Notes under the pieces: model-generated
The model's database searches: none
Told to the model about the DNA's origin: nothing
Seen by the model: the letters and a program-made list of their open reading frames with translations, nothing else
Part shown: positions 9,752 to 17,599 of the stretch, in pieces
How the letters are laid out: the number at the start of each line of letters is the position of its first letter
Numbering within the stretch: the stretch's first letter is position 1
Translations under genes and position numbers: made by a program
Assembly: GCA_965199765.1 (NCBI GenBank)
Contig: CBDATC010000001.1
Location: forward strand, 1,302,001 to 1,366,000
DNA: 64,000 nt
Direction of reading: 5' to 3'
DNA from: JAPOXR01 sp965199765
GTDB lineage: Bacteria > Pseudomonadota > Alphaproteobacteria > Rhodobacterales > Rhodobacteraceae

Positions 9752-10852
9752 TTATTCTTCGGCATCTTGATTTTCACCCAGAGCTTCCCTTAGCCATTCA
9801 TGCAGGCACGCGACTGAATGCTCGGAATTCACGCCGCTGGCAGGGTCGATCACAAGTGGACCGGGTTTGTAGCCGCGGCTTCGCAACCCTCTTTGCACCG
9901 ACTCGACCAACCGAATATCTTCTTCGACTGTTGTCTCCCGGTCTTGCAAGGCAAGTTTTCTGACCGATTCATCATCCAGCCCGTCAACGCTGTACCAGCC
10001 GCGCCAGACAATAGTTTTGTCGTGACTGACTGGCTTCCAAATGTAGGTGTTCAATACGTGTCCGGGATAAACTTGAAATGAAAAATGCGGCCACAAAAAC
10101 CAAGACGAATACTGTCCGGTGTGGGGGTTTTCGCCCAACCGAATGGCATAATTCATTCGATCCAGATCCTGGCATTCTGTGGTGTGCCGCAGACAGAAGC
10201 CCTGCGGTTGGATATCGTAGCTCTCCGGTTTTATGACACCACTGGAGAATGTCGGATGATTCAAAGAGCAATGGTAGCATTCAGAATAGTTTTCGACCGA
10301 AATTTTCCAATTGCAGGCTTCTGGAATCTCAATGAATTCGAGTGGATAGAGACGTTCCCAATTTGGCACAAAAGCTGCAAGCTCCTTGCGGACTTCTGGA
10401 AAAACCGTGTCCATCGGCGGAGCGTCAAGATTGAGATTGACAAATATGAATCCGAGAAAGACTTCGGTTTTAACTTGCTGAAGACAGATTTGGCTTCGGT
10501 CAAATCCGCGGACGCTGGAGACGTTCGGTCCCGCACGCAGCATGCCGGTAAGTTCGTATGTCCAAGCATGATACGGGCAGACCAGTAAATTCACCGAGCC
10601 GCTGCCTTCGACGAGTTCGTGCGCACGATGCTGGCAAACATTATAGAATGTTCGTATTTCGCCATCCCTGCCTTTGATGCAGAATAACGATTCGCCTGCG
10701 GTCTCGAAACAAAAAAAGTCGCCGGTATCCGGCACTTGGCTGCAATGTCCGGCAAATTGCCAGCTATCGGCAAAGAGACTGCGGTGTTCGCGAGCAAAGA
10801 TTTCCGGAGAAGTATAATAGTGCGGCTCAAGCGCATGGACAGGTTGGTGCAT
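9752..10852 (-). CDS. Rieske non-heme iron oxygenase, alpha subunit (quaternary-amine or aromatic type)
   Basis: A two-domain Rieske oxygenase. The [2Fe-2S] ligands appear as CQHRAHE followed about 17 residues later by CPYHAW. The mononuclear iron site is marked by ENYSECYHCSLNHPTF with the HxxxxH pair. The overall pattern resembles choline, carnitine, stachydrine and glycine-betaine demethylating oxygenases more than classical arene dioxygenases; this is judged by eye, so the substrate is open. I prefer the start MHQPVHALEPHYY at 10852, which leaves 28 bp after the upstream gene. An ATG at 10936 would overlap that gene. No reductase or ferredoxin gene is adjacent. It is the last gene of a three-gene minus-strand group. 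Confidence 0.85.
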   Translation of the reverse strand: MHQPVHALEPHYYTSPEIFAREHRSLFADSWQFAGHCSQVPDTGDFFCFETAGESLFCIKGRDGEIRTFYNVCQHRAHELVEGSGSVNLLVCPYHAWTYELTGMLRAGPNVSSVRGFDRSQICLQQVKTEVFLGFIFVNLNLDAPPMDTVFPEVRKELAAFVPNWERLYPLEFIEIPEACNWKISVENYSECYHCSLNHPTFSSGVIKPESYDIQPQGFCLRHTTECQDLDRMNYAIRLGENPHTGQYSSWFLWPHFSFQVYPGHVLNTYIWKPVSHDKTIVWRGWYSVDGLDDESVRKLALQDRETTVEEDIRLVESVQRGLRSRGYKPGPLVIDPASGVNSEHSVACLHEWLREALGENQDAEE

Positions 10853-10880
10853 GGAGGTATGCGCCAAATTGAGACGGAAA

Positions 10881-12245
10881 CTAACTCTGGCGGACACCAC
10901 TGCTGCCGGTTCCGAACAGATCCGAATGGCTTCCATAAATCAATTGATCTTGACTGCGCCGCAGCGAGACGATGGGTGACTTATGGTCGAACTCGGCGTT
11001 GGAACAGGTGATCAATTCGCCTTTGCGAATACGACCCGTTACTTTTGCTCCGGGGCAAAGACCGGCGGGAAGAGCGCGTTTCGAATGGGCGCGTGTTTCT
11101 TCCATGATCCACGCTCGGTAATCACTTTCACCCAATTGCCCCAGAATTGATCCGTCGTGCAGGTCTCGCTTGGCGAGAGCGCAGACACGCGCTGTCGGCC
11201 GGTCGAGCGGAGCCATATCCGACTTGCCGTATAGCACGGCGCGTGCGCAGGTCAGAGGAACTTCAAGCGACGTCAGATGGAATGGCCGCATAAAGGAAAA
11301 ATACGGGCCTTCCCCCACTTTCAAATCTTTAAGCCGTTCCAGCACCCGGGGATGTTCGGCCTCGGCAATTACAAATACCCCGGGAGCCACGCCTTTGCCC
11401 ACGGAGAAATCGACCCGTCCGATATCCGACAAAACCCCGCCGGCCGATTGTGGGATGAGTGTTGATGCAAGTTCATCGGGTCCGGCCGCGGGTCCGTGCA
11501 TGCCGTCGCAATCTGGAATCAAGCCAGAGGCGTTGGCAATTGCGGCCATTTCGACCATGGTTTTGGAGCCCTCGACAAACTCAACAAGCATGCGTGGGTT
11601 CATGTTGCGGCGCTCCGCTTCTTCGCGGTAAGCCTCCGGTTCCGCGTCGACATTCAGTGGATTATTTTTGCCTTTTCCAGCGCAGACGATTTTGTGGCCC
11701 ATGGCTGATATGAATTCGATCAGCTCCATGCAGGCTGATGGCTCGTCTCCGGCTCCCAGCGTGTAGACAACACCATTGCGATCGGCTTCCCGTCGTAAAA
11801 CCGCTCCCACTGTGACATCCGCTTCGACGTTCATCATAACCAGATGTTTACCGTGCGACAGCACCGTCATGCCGACCTCGGCGCCGACATCGGGCACTCC
11901 GGTGGCATCCACAATCACGTCGATTAAACCGGATTGCACCACAGGTTCTATGTGCTCGAGAACACCGGTGCGCCCAGTTTCAATGGCTGAGTTCAATTCG
12001 TCCGATGACGAGACATCAATGCTGCAGTCTGACCGGCCTTTTGCAAGCGCGGTGGCTGCGTGCCCGTTGGCAGGCGTATGGTCGACGATCGCTGCGACTT
12101 CAATGCCATCCATCATGGCAGTGCGAACGGCAATGTCGGTCCCCATTTCGCCGCATCCGACCACACCAAGCCGGACAGGACCTCCGGTTTCTGACCGGAG
12201 AGCAAGGTCTCTTGCAAGTCCGGTCAATGCGATGTTTGAGCTCAT
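10881..12245 (-). CDS. NAD(P)-dependent dehydrogenase with C-terminal SAF domain
   Basis: The N-terminal part is a Rossmann domain of the homoserine-dehydrogenase-like type, with VRLGVVGCGEMGTDIA at about residues 24-39 and an acidic strand end at VDHTP. A catalytic-like central domain follows. The last quarter contains a SAF-like segment (LPAGLCPGAKVTGRIRKGEL) as in antifreeze/FlgA-type domains. Proteins of this architecture occur in sugar-acid catabolic loci and are often annotated as oxidoreductase or homoserine dehydrogenase-like; the substrate is not established. It lies between a uronate dehydrogenase and a Rieske oxygenase on the same strand, which suggests a joint catabolic role. Confidence 0.75.
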   Translation of the reverse strand: MSSNIALTGLARDLALRSETGGPVRLGVVGCGEMGTDIAVRTAMMDGIEVAAIVDHTPANGHAATALAKGRSDCSIDVSSSDELNSAIETGRTGVLEHIEPVVQSGLIDVIVDATGVPDVGAEVGMTVLSHGKHLVMMNVEADVTVGAVLRREADRNGVVYTLGAGDEPSACMELIEFISAMGHKIVCAGKGKNNPLNVDAEPEAYREEAERRNMNPRMLVEFVEGSKTMVEMAAIANASGLIPDCDGMHGPAAGPDELASTLIPQSAGGVLSDIGRVDFSVGKGVAPGVFVIAEAEHPRVLERLKDLKVGEGPYFSFMRPFHLTSLEVPLTCARAVLYGKSDMAPLDRPTARVCALAKRDLHDGSILGQLGESDYRAWIMEETRAHSKRALPAGLCPGAKVTGRIRKGELITCSNAEFDHKSPIVSLRRSQDQLIYGSHSDLFGTGSSGVRQS

Positions 12246-12431
12246 TGTTATCAGACCTTCAAAATGCGTAAGGATGTTTCAGTACAAAGCGCATGATCTT
12301 CTGCAATCGCTATTCCGACTGTTTTGTTGCCATGCAGATTGTCTTCAAGAGTTTTGGTTGATCGGTGTCAAATGGGTTTTGTCTCGCTAAACAAGGAGAT
12401 TGAGTACAGTCTCGGTGGTTCTTTTTCCAGA

Positions 12432-13241
12432 TTATTGAATGGGATCCTTATAGATTGGAAAAGCGGTGAAATGCCCGCCGTGATAGATCGCCGCCGGGTC
12501 ATTTTTTGAAGGTCGCGCGTTGTCGAATTTGGCAACGAAACTCTCGGTGTTGTTACGCGGAGTCCAGCCAAGGCAGCGGACGTTGCGATTATCCCACCAC
12601 TTCGAGGCGTTATCCGATACTCCGTAAATGATCGGGCAGCCAAGAACAGGAATCGAAAATACGCATTTAATCAGCTCTGCGAAGTCGCTCGGCGCCAGCC
12701 ATGTGGTCAGCATGCGAAAATCTTTGGGTTCGGCAAAACAAGAACCGATTCTCACAATCGCGGTTTCTTGGCCGAATTTGTCAAAATACATCGATGCCAC
12801 GGCTTCACCAAAGACCTTGCTGACGCCATACCAGCCGTCGGGCCGCGGCGTTGCCTTAGAATCTATGCGTTCATTCTGCCGGTAGAATCCTATGGCATGG
12901 TTTGAACTTGCCATGACAATGCGCGGCTGGCCGTGCAGACGAGCTGCTTCGTACAGATTATGGATGCCACGGATGTTGGGTCCAATTATGGACTCGAAGC
13001 TTTGTTCGGTAGAGACGCCACCCAAATGAACAACGCCATCACAACCCTTGACCAGTTTTTCGACGCCGGCCTCGCAAGTGATATCGCATTCTATGAATTC
13101 CGCGTTCTCGGGCACAAAGTCCGGAGTTTTGATATCGCTGAGACGAAGAGACACGGTTAATTCCGCCAACTGTTTCATTATCAGCTGTGCGACGATGCCA
13201 GCGGCGCCCGTTACGAGCAAATTGTTGAGCTGAGCTGTCAT
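12432..13241 (-). CDS. udh: Uronate dehydrogenase (SDR family)
   Basis: The enzyme oxidises galacturonate or glucuronate with NAD+ to the aldarolactone. The extended-SDR features are LLVTGAAGIVAQ at the N-terminus, VVHLGGVSTEQSFE, SSNHAIGFY, and the catalytic YGVSK. These segments, plus KFGQETAIVRIGSC and WWDNRNVRCLGWTP, match the Agrobacterium-type Udh from memory of that family. The start is the ATG at 13241, nine bases after GGAG; a GTG at 13247 is also in frame. A 186-bp gap separates it from the SAF-domain dehydrogenase. Confidence 0.85.
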   Translation of the reverse strand: MTAQLNNLLVTGAAGIVAQLIMKQLAELTVSLRLSDIKTPDFVPENAEFIECDITCEAGVEKLVKGCDGVVHLGGVSTEQSFESIIGPNIRGIHNLYEAARLHGQPRIVMASSNHAIGFYRQNERIDSKATPRPDGWYGVSKVFGEAVASMYFDKFGQETAIVRIGSCFAEPKDFRMLTTWLAPSDFAELIKCVFSIPVLGCPIIYGVSDNASKWWDNRNVRCLGWTPRNNTESFVAKFDNARPSKNDPAAIYHGGHFTAFPIYKDPIQ

Positions 13242-13364
13242 AGTCACTCTCTCCAGCGTTCGACCGCCACTTTTCTCAACGGGTATTTTCTATCGAATCC
13301 ACGTCTGAAAGCAAGTGCCTGTTGAACTGGCATTGTTTGATTTTGGCATTGTTTGACGTCTCTA

Positions 13365-16300
13365 TCAGAATTCGTCGGGTAAGTCGGGCGTTTTCCCTTG
13401 TTCGAGTGCGTCAAATGCCTGGAGCACGTATCGCTGTGTGCGATATTCTCCGAATTCGCTGATTTCTTTCTGCTTAAGGGACGGAAAGGACGAACTCGGC
13501 GGTGGTGCGTCGAGAATCCATTCCAGATCGTCACGATTGAGCCCGTACATATGCGCGAAAATGGCATCAAGCTCGCATTGCAGGCGGTGGCGGCGTTCCT
13601 CGTTCCAGCTGAAAGGCGTTCCTTCATAGCCGAGATCGTTAGCAAACCCGGTCAGTTCTGTGGATGTGTATGTCAATTCGAGGACGCGGGGAACCACTAA
13701 CTGCACCCACGGTTGGCCGCAGGTGCTTTCCTTTAAGTATGCTTCTGGTGGCAACACAGGCAGCTGTTTGACGATGAAGAAACTCAAATTAACGCCGCCA
13801 ACCGATAAGCGGGCTGTCCAATCGAGCGGAAGGCTGTTCATGTTGGCAAGGATTAACGCTGAAGCCACGGCTCGTGCATTTTCCAAAGCGATGACCGGCG
13901 CACTGTTTCCGACTCCGCCATATGGCAAGCCACTGGAGAGGAGTGAGCGTTCGTCGGTCGATCTGGTAATTCCTCTAAATGCTTGTAGCCAACTCTCATA
14001 GTCGACATGCAGAAGTGGAGCCTTGTGGTTCATGGCCGTGGTTCGCAGAACCGTGAAAATGGCCGTTCTTTGGTTGGTTGGGCCTGCGATGTCTCTGAAG
14101 GAGAAGAGCCAAGTAGCAATATCGTCGCCGAATGACCGACCGCTACAGTCGGTATCATTGCGAGGACACCAGTTCGTTCGTCGGTCGATCTGGTAATGCC
14201 TCTGAGAGCGAGCTGCGCGCCAAGTCTGTGAGAGCGTCGAATTCGGTTTGTTCGACCTGAATGGGGGGGGGGCGGTTCTAATATCTAGTTTTTTCTCCAC
14301 CTCCACTTCGGGAACCCAATAACGTGGCAAAACCACTGCTTCAAGGTTAGTTTTTTCTTGGGGTGTCATTGCCCGGGCATTGCCGTTCTTGAGGTCTCTT
14401 TCCGAAACCCCATCGAATGTGGCGAAGCGATGATCGTATTGATGGAACAGCTTGGCTTCGTATAGCGGCAGATAACGCTCATCACCGCGCACGAACACAT
14501 TACCTTCGAGTTCCCATCCATTTTCCTCCATTTGTTGGCGCGTTTTGAACAGGCCTGAATCGTTTGACATGTGGAAAATCGCTTGGAACGAAACGCCCCA
14601 AGGATTGTCATCTGTTTGCGAACCGCGCCCCTCTTTCCAGAATACACCGGCGCGTCGATACATTTTAACCGCGATTTCCTTGTCTCGCCGGGTGCGAAAA
14701 GTCGGACAAGTTTTTGTGTTGGGGTTGAACAACAAGAAATCCGCAGTGGAGAGCGTAAAACGGCGTTCCGCCTCCTTAAGTTGTTCAGTCTGGTGCAGAA
14801 AAAACGCGAACTCGGCTTCGGGAACAAGACGGTCGCGACCGCTGAGTGCCAATAGGCAAAACTTGTATGAGCGGTGCACACCTGGAAACACACCTTCCCG
14901 GTTCTCAAAGTCGAACAAGCTAACCAGCCGTCTCTGGCTGACGATATGATCGAAATATGCCTTGGTTGAATGATCTGTAGCTATACCGGTCGGTACGATC
15001 ATTCCGGCGCGTCCTCTTGGATGGACAAGTTGCAAAATTGTTTCCGCGAATGCCGCATACGTGTTTACATCTCCGATGCCGCTTAATGGGAAGCGGCCTC
15101 CATTCCGGACAAATTGACTTGCGGCTTCGGCTTCTCGCTTCGCGGTTTCAAATTTCAAATATAAGGATTTTTCAGATGGCATGGCATCTTCACGATTCAG
15201 GTGCTGAATGAGACGATTCCGAGCGGATTTATTCGGTGCAGCTGCGATTATTGGAGATCTTGATGCAAAGAATTCCTGTTCCTGCAGTTTGATACGTTCC
15301 CATGGCGGGTTGCCAAGCACGACATCGAAGCCGCCGTCCTGCATGATCTCGGCAAACGCAAGATGCCAGTGAAAAAAATCATGCTCAGCTGACAGATCGT
15401 TTACAAATTTATTGATGCCACGGCGTTGGGGTAAGACGCTTCCCAGTCGTTGGAGGTCTTGCGACTGGGGCACGAAAGCAGAGGTGTCGCGGGTTTTGGG
15501 TGCAAAGAACGCTCCTGTGAATAGATCGGCGCGCATGGTCTCGAGCATGCGGGCCGGGTTGTCGTATCCGGCTTTCCATGCAGCGCGTTTGCGCTCGATG
15601 TCATCAAGAGTGTCTTCTGGCATGGCATCGAGATCAAGGCTTGATACAGCGACTTCCAGCACGGTGTCTTGGCTAAACAGGTCTTCTTGATCTGGTTGTC
15701 GATTTTGGTTTTTCAATGCGAGGCAGATGGCCTTGTCGTCGCCAGTCAATGGTTTGTAAGCGTCGTTCGGAATGCCGTTCGCCAAGATTTCCGGATCAAG
15801 GATGCCAACTAGGCTGTTGCCTTGAAGGATGTGGGAATCCAGAAACGTTAGCGGCTTTCCGGGCTCGACCGTCTCGATCCAGAGCGCGGTCTTGCAGAGT
15901 TCAACGGCGAGCGGGTTTTGATCGACCCCATAGATGCAGTGCTGGACCACTTCACGCAGCGCGTACTGACGGACATTCTCGTTTGACGTGCCCGTGCCTG
16001 TATCAATATGAGCGATGGCGGCTGCGAGGCGGCGGGCTGCAGCCAGTAAAAAGTGCCCAGAACCGCAAGCCGGGTCGACAATTTTCAAATCTAAAATCGC
16101 GGAGCGCGGATCCTCGGGGTGTGATTTGATGGCGTCTGCGATCACGGGGTCAAGCGTCGACTTAATTAGCTCGCTGACCAGTGAAGGCGGTGTGTAGTAG
16201 GAACCGGTGAGTTTACGCGCAGACCCCTTAGTTTTTTTGTCATTGCTATCACCGATAAAGGCGAAAGACCAAGGTGATGCGTTCACGTCGATGACCGGAT

Positions 16301-17597
16301 GAAGTTCCAGCAGGTTTTCGTACACTGAACCTAATTCCTCGGTGCCCATGTCCCGGTAGTTGACACGGGAAAGACTGTTGCCTGAACGGAAGAACGCAAG
16401 GGAGCGGACAGCTTCGAGAAGAAACTCGTTAGAAATTGCGGATTCGGTCAAGTCGGGACAATTGCCTTCCCGAAAGAGGCCGCCGAGTGGCGGCAGTCCC
16501 AGACCAGGAGCGCCTGTTGCAAGAGCGGCGAAAGTGATCTTTAGTCCTTGCCAGAGATCCCGGTTTCCATCGTAGTGTCGGCGGCGCAACGCCCGTTCGC
16601 GAAGTCGGGAGAGCGCGTAGCCATTCGTGAACACATCTTTTTGTCTTTCCGTGGCATCGGGAGCATGAAGCAGATTACGCTCCTCGGCGGTGAAGAGAAA
16701 AAGCAGGCGGTAAATCAACCGAAGAAGTTGTTGGAAATATTGCTCCGATGAAAGCGTGCCGGATTTGAGCGATTCGCGCAGCTTTGTGTTCGCTGGGTGG
16801 CGAAGGAACCCGTTGCCGATTTGACGTAGCGCGTCGGTCACACCGTCGCGGAGATTTTCCCGAATGCGTTCACCGGTCTCCTGTGCTTTGGCGCGCCAAG
16901 ATTCAATGATGCAGCTCGACGGTTTTTCTTCAAGCGGTTTATAGCGGCTTGAATGGGCGATTAGCCAAAGCGTAGCAAAGTCGGGATAGAGCTCCTCCTC
17001 GAAAATGAGGCCTAGATTAGCCTCAATGTAGGAAGGTCGGGTCAGGCTCGGATTGTCGCGCAGGATGCGGAGTTTAGATCCGTTGGAGACCATACCCCAC
17101 AGAGCAGCGTTCTCTGTATTGAGATACTCCTGCATCATTCCGTGCGGCGCATGTCGTCGACCGTCTTCACCAAGACGTGAACCGGGTCTGTCTAGATCGA
17201 AATCATGCTGAACAAGAAGCAGCGGAACGATCTTTTCACAGGCGCGGTGTGTCAAACTGAACACCCGGTCATCAAGCACGACATTATCGGCCGCTGTGAG
17301 ATCTGCGTAACCGAGCACATAACGCAGAAAAGGGACGAGCCATTCTTCGACATCGACTTGGCGCGCTTTGAGATTGTGTCGGTGACGGCGGCTGGAATAG
17401 TCTCCGTAGATATCGTTGGCGATGCGCCAGTATCGAGAAAGCTCTTCTTTGATTGCCAGCGATTTCGAGAGCCCATAGTCGGTGCCGGTCTGCATTGGCG
17501 CTTGCAGCGTGGCGACGGAGTGCAGGAATTCCGGGGGCAGGATGCCCCCCTCAATCTTCAACGCCGTGAAACCGCGGTCGGCTCGGGTGTTCGCCAT
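13365..17597 (-). CDS. Eco57I-like N6-adenine DNA methyltransferase of a DISARM/Druantia-like locus
   Basis: A 1410-residue class I methyltransferase. The SAM motif VDPACGSGHFLL is at about 507-518, the catalytic NPPW at about 763-766, and the terminal region (FFIVKQLPVLPP, about 1273-1284) is typical of Eco57I/PglX/DrmMI-type enzymes. It probably marks self DNA for the two upstream helicase genes. The start codon lies two bases after the SNF2 gene's stop, so translation is coupled. Oddities: a C10 run at codons about 1109-1112, then three copies of an FRxITRSTDER-like motif, the first out of frame. Only the present C10 length gives the full product. It could instead be a type IIG-like enzyme, but no nuclease domain is seen. 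Confidence 0.85.
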   Translation of the reverse strand: MANTRADRGFTALKIEGGILPPEFLHSVATLQAPMQTGTDYGLSKSLAIKEELSRYWRIANDIYGDYSSRRHRHNLKARQVDVEEWLVPFLRYVLGYADLTAADNVVLDDRVFSLTHRACEKIVPLLLVQHDFDLDRPGSRLGEDGRRHAPHGMMQEYLNTENAALWGMVSNGSKLRILRDNPSLTRPSYIEANLGLIFEEELYPDFATLWLIAHSSRYKPLEEKPSSCIIESWRAKAQETGERIRENLRDGVTDALRQIGNGFLRHPANTKLRESLKSGTLSSEQYFQQLLRLIYRLLFLFTAEERNLLHAPDATERQKDVFTNGYALSRLRERALRRRHYDGNRDLWQGLKITFAALATGAPGLGLPPLGGLFREGNCPDLTESAISNEFLLEAVRSLAFFRSGNSLSRVNYRDMGTEELGSVYENLLELHPVIDVNASPWSFAFIGDSNDKKTKGSARKLTGSYYTPPSLVSELIKSTLDPVIADAIKSHPEDPRSAILDLKIVDPACGSGHFLLAAARRLAAAIAHIDTGTGTSNENVRQYALREVVQHCIYGVDQNPLAVELCKTALWIETVEPGKPLTFLDSHILQGNSLVGILDPEILANGIPNDAYKPLTGDDKAICLALKNQNRQPDQEDLFSQDTVLEVAVSSLDLDAMPEDTLDDIERKRAAWKAGYDNPARMLETMRADLFTGAFFAPKTRDTSAFVPQSQDLQRLGSVLPQRRGINKFVNDLSAEHDFFHWHLAFAEIMQDGGFDVVLGNPPWERIKLQEQEFFASRSPIIAAAPNKSARNRLIQHLNREDAMPSEKSLYLKFETAKREAEAASQFVRNGGRFPLSGIGDVNTYAAFAETILQLVHPRGRAGMIVPTGIATDHSTKAYFDHIVSQRRLVSLFDFENREGVFPGVHRSYKFCLLALSGRDRLVPEAEFAFFLHQTEQLKEAERRFTLSTADFLLFNPNTKTCPTFRTRRDKEIAVKMYRRAGVFWKEGRGSQTDDNPWGVSFQAIFHMSNDSGLFKTRQQMEENGWELEGNVFVRGDERYLPLYEAKLFHQYDHRFATFDGVSERDLKNGNARAMTPQEKTNLEAVVLPRYWVPEVEVEKKLDIRTAPPPFRSNKPNSTLSQTWRAARSQRHYQIDRRTNWCPRNDTDCSGRSFGDDIATWLFSFRDIAGPTNQRTAIFTVLRTTAMNHKAPLLHVDYESWLQAFRGITRSTDERSLLSSGLPYGGVGNSAPVIALENARAVASALILANMNSLPLDWTARLSVGGVNLSFFIVKQLPVLPPEAYLKESTCGQPWVQLVVPRVLELTYTSTELTGFANDLGYEGTPFSWNEERRHRLQCELDAIFAHMYGLNRDDLEWILDAPPPSSSFPSLKQKEISEFGEYRTQRYVLQAFDALEQGKTPDLPDEF
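13948..14199 (-). repeat. 29-bp near-perfect direct repeat inside the methyltransferase gene
   Basis: The 29-bp segments at 13948-13976 and 14171-14199 differ at one position and lie 223 bp apart, which is not a multiple of three. The downstream copy encodes RGITRSTDER in the main frame. The upstream copy encodes the same peptide only in the -1 frame, where it continues as TGVLAMIPTVAVGHSATIL. A third, diverged copy (FRDIAGPTNQRTAIF, around 14070-14110) lies between them in the main frame. Confidence 0.8.
14263..14272 (-). repeat. C10 homopolymer in methyltransferase coding strand
   Basis: Ten consecutive G on the plus strand are C10 in the coding strand and read as Ala-Pro-Pro-Pro. One base less would shift into the frame of the first FRxITRSTDER copy and stop at 14030-14032. 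One base more would stop at 14155-14157. Such tracts are classical slipped-strand sites. Confidence 0.85.
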
Positions 17598-17599
17598 GG

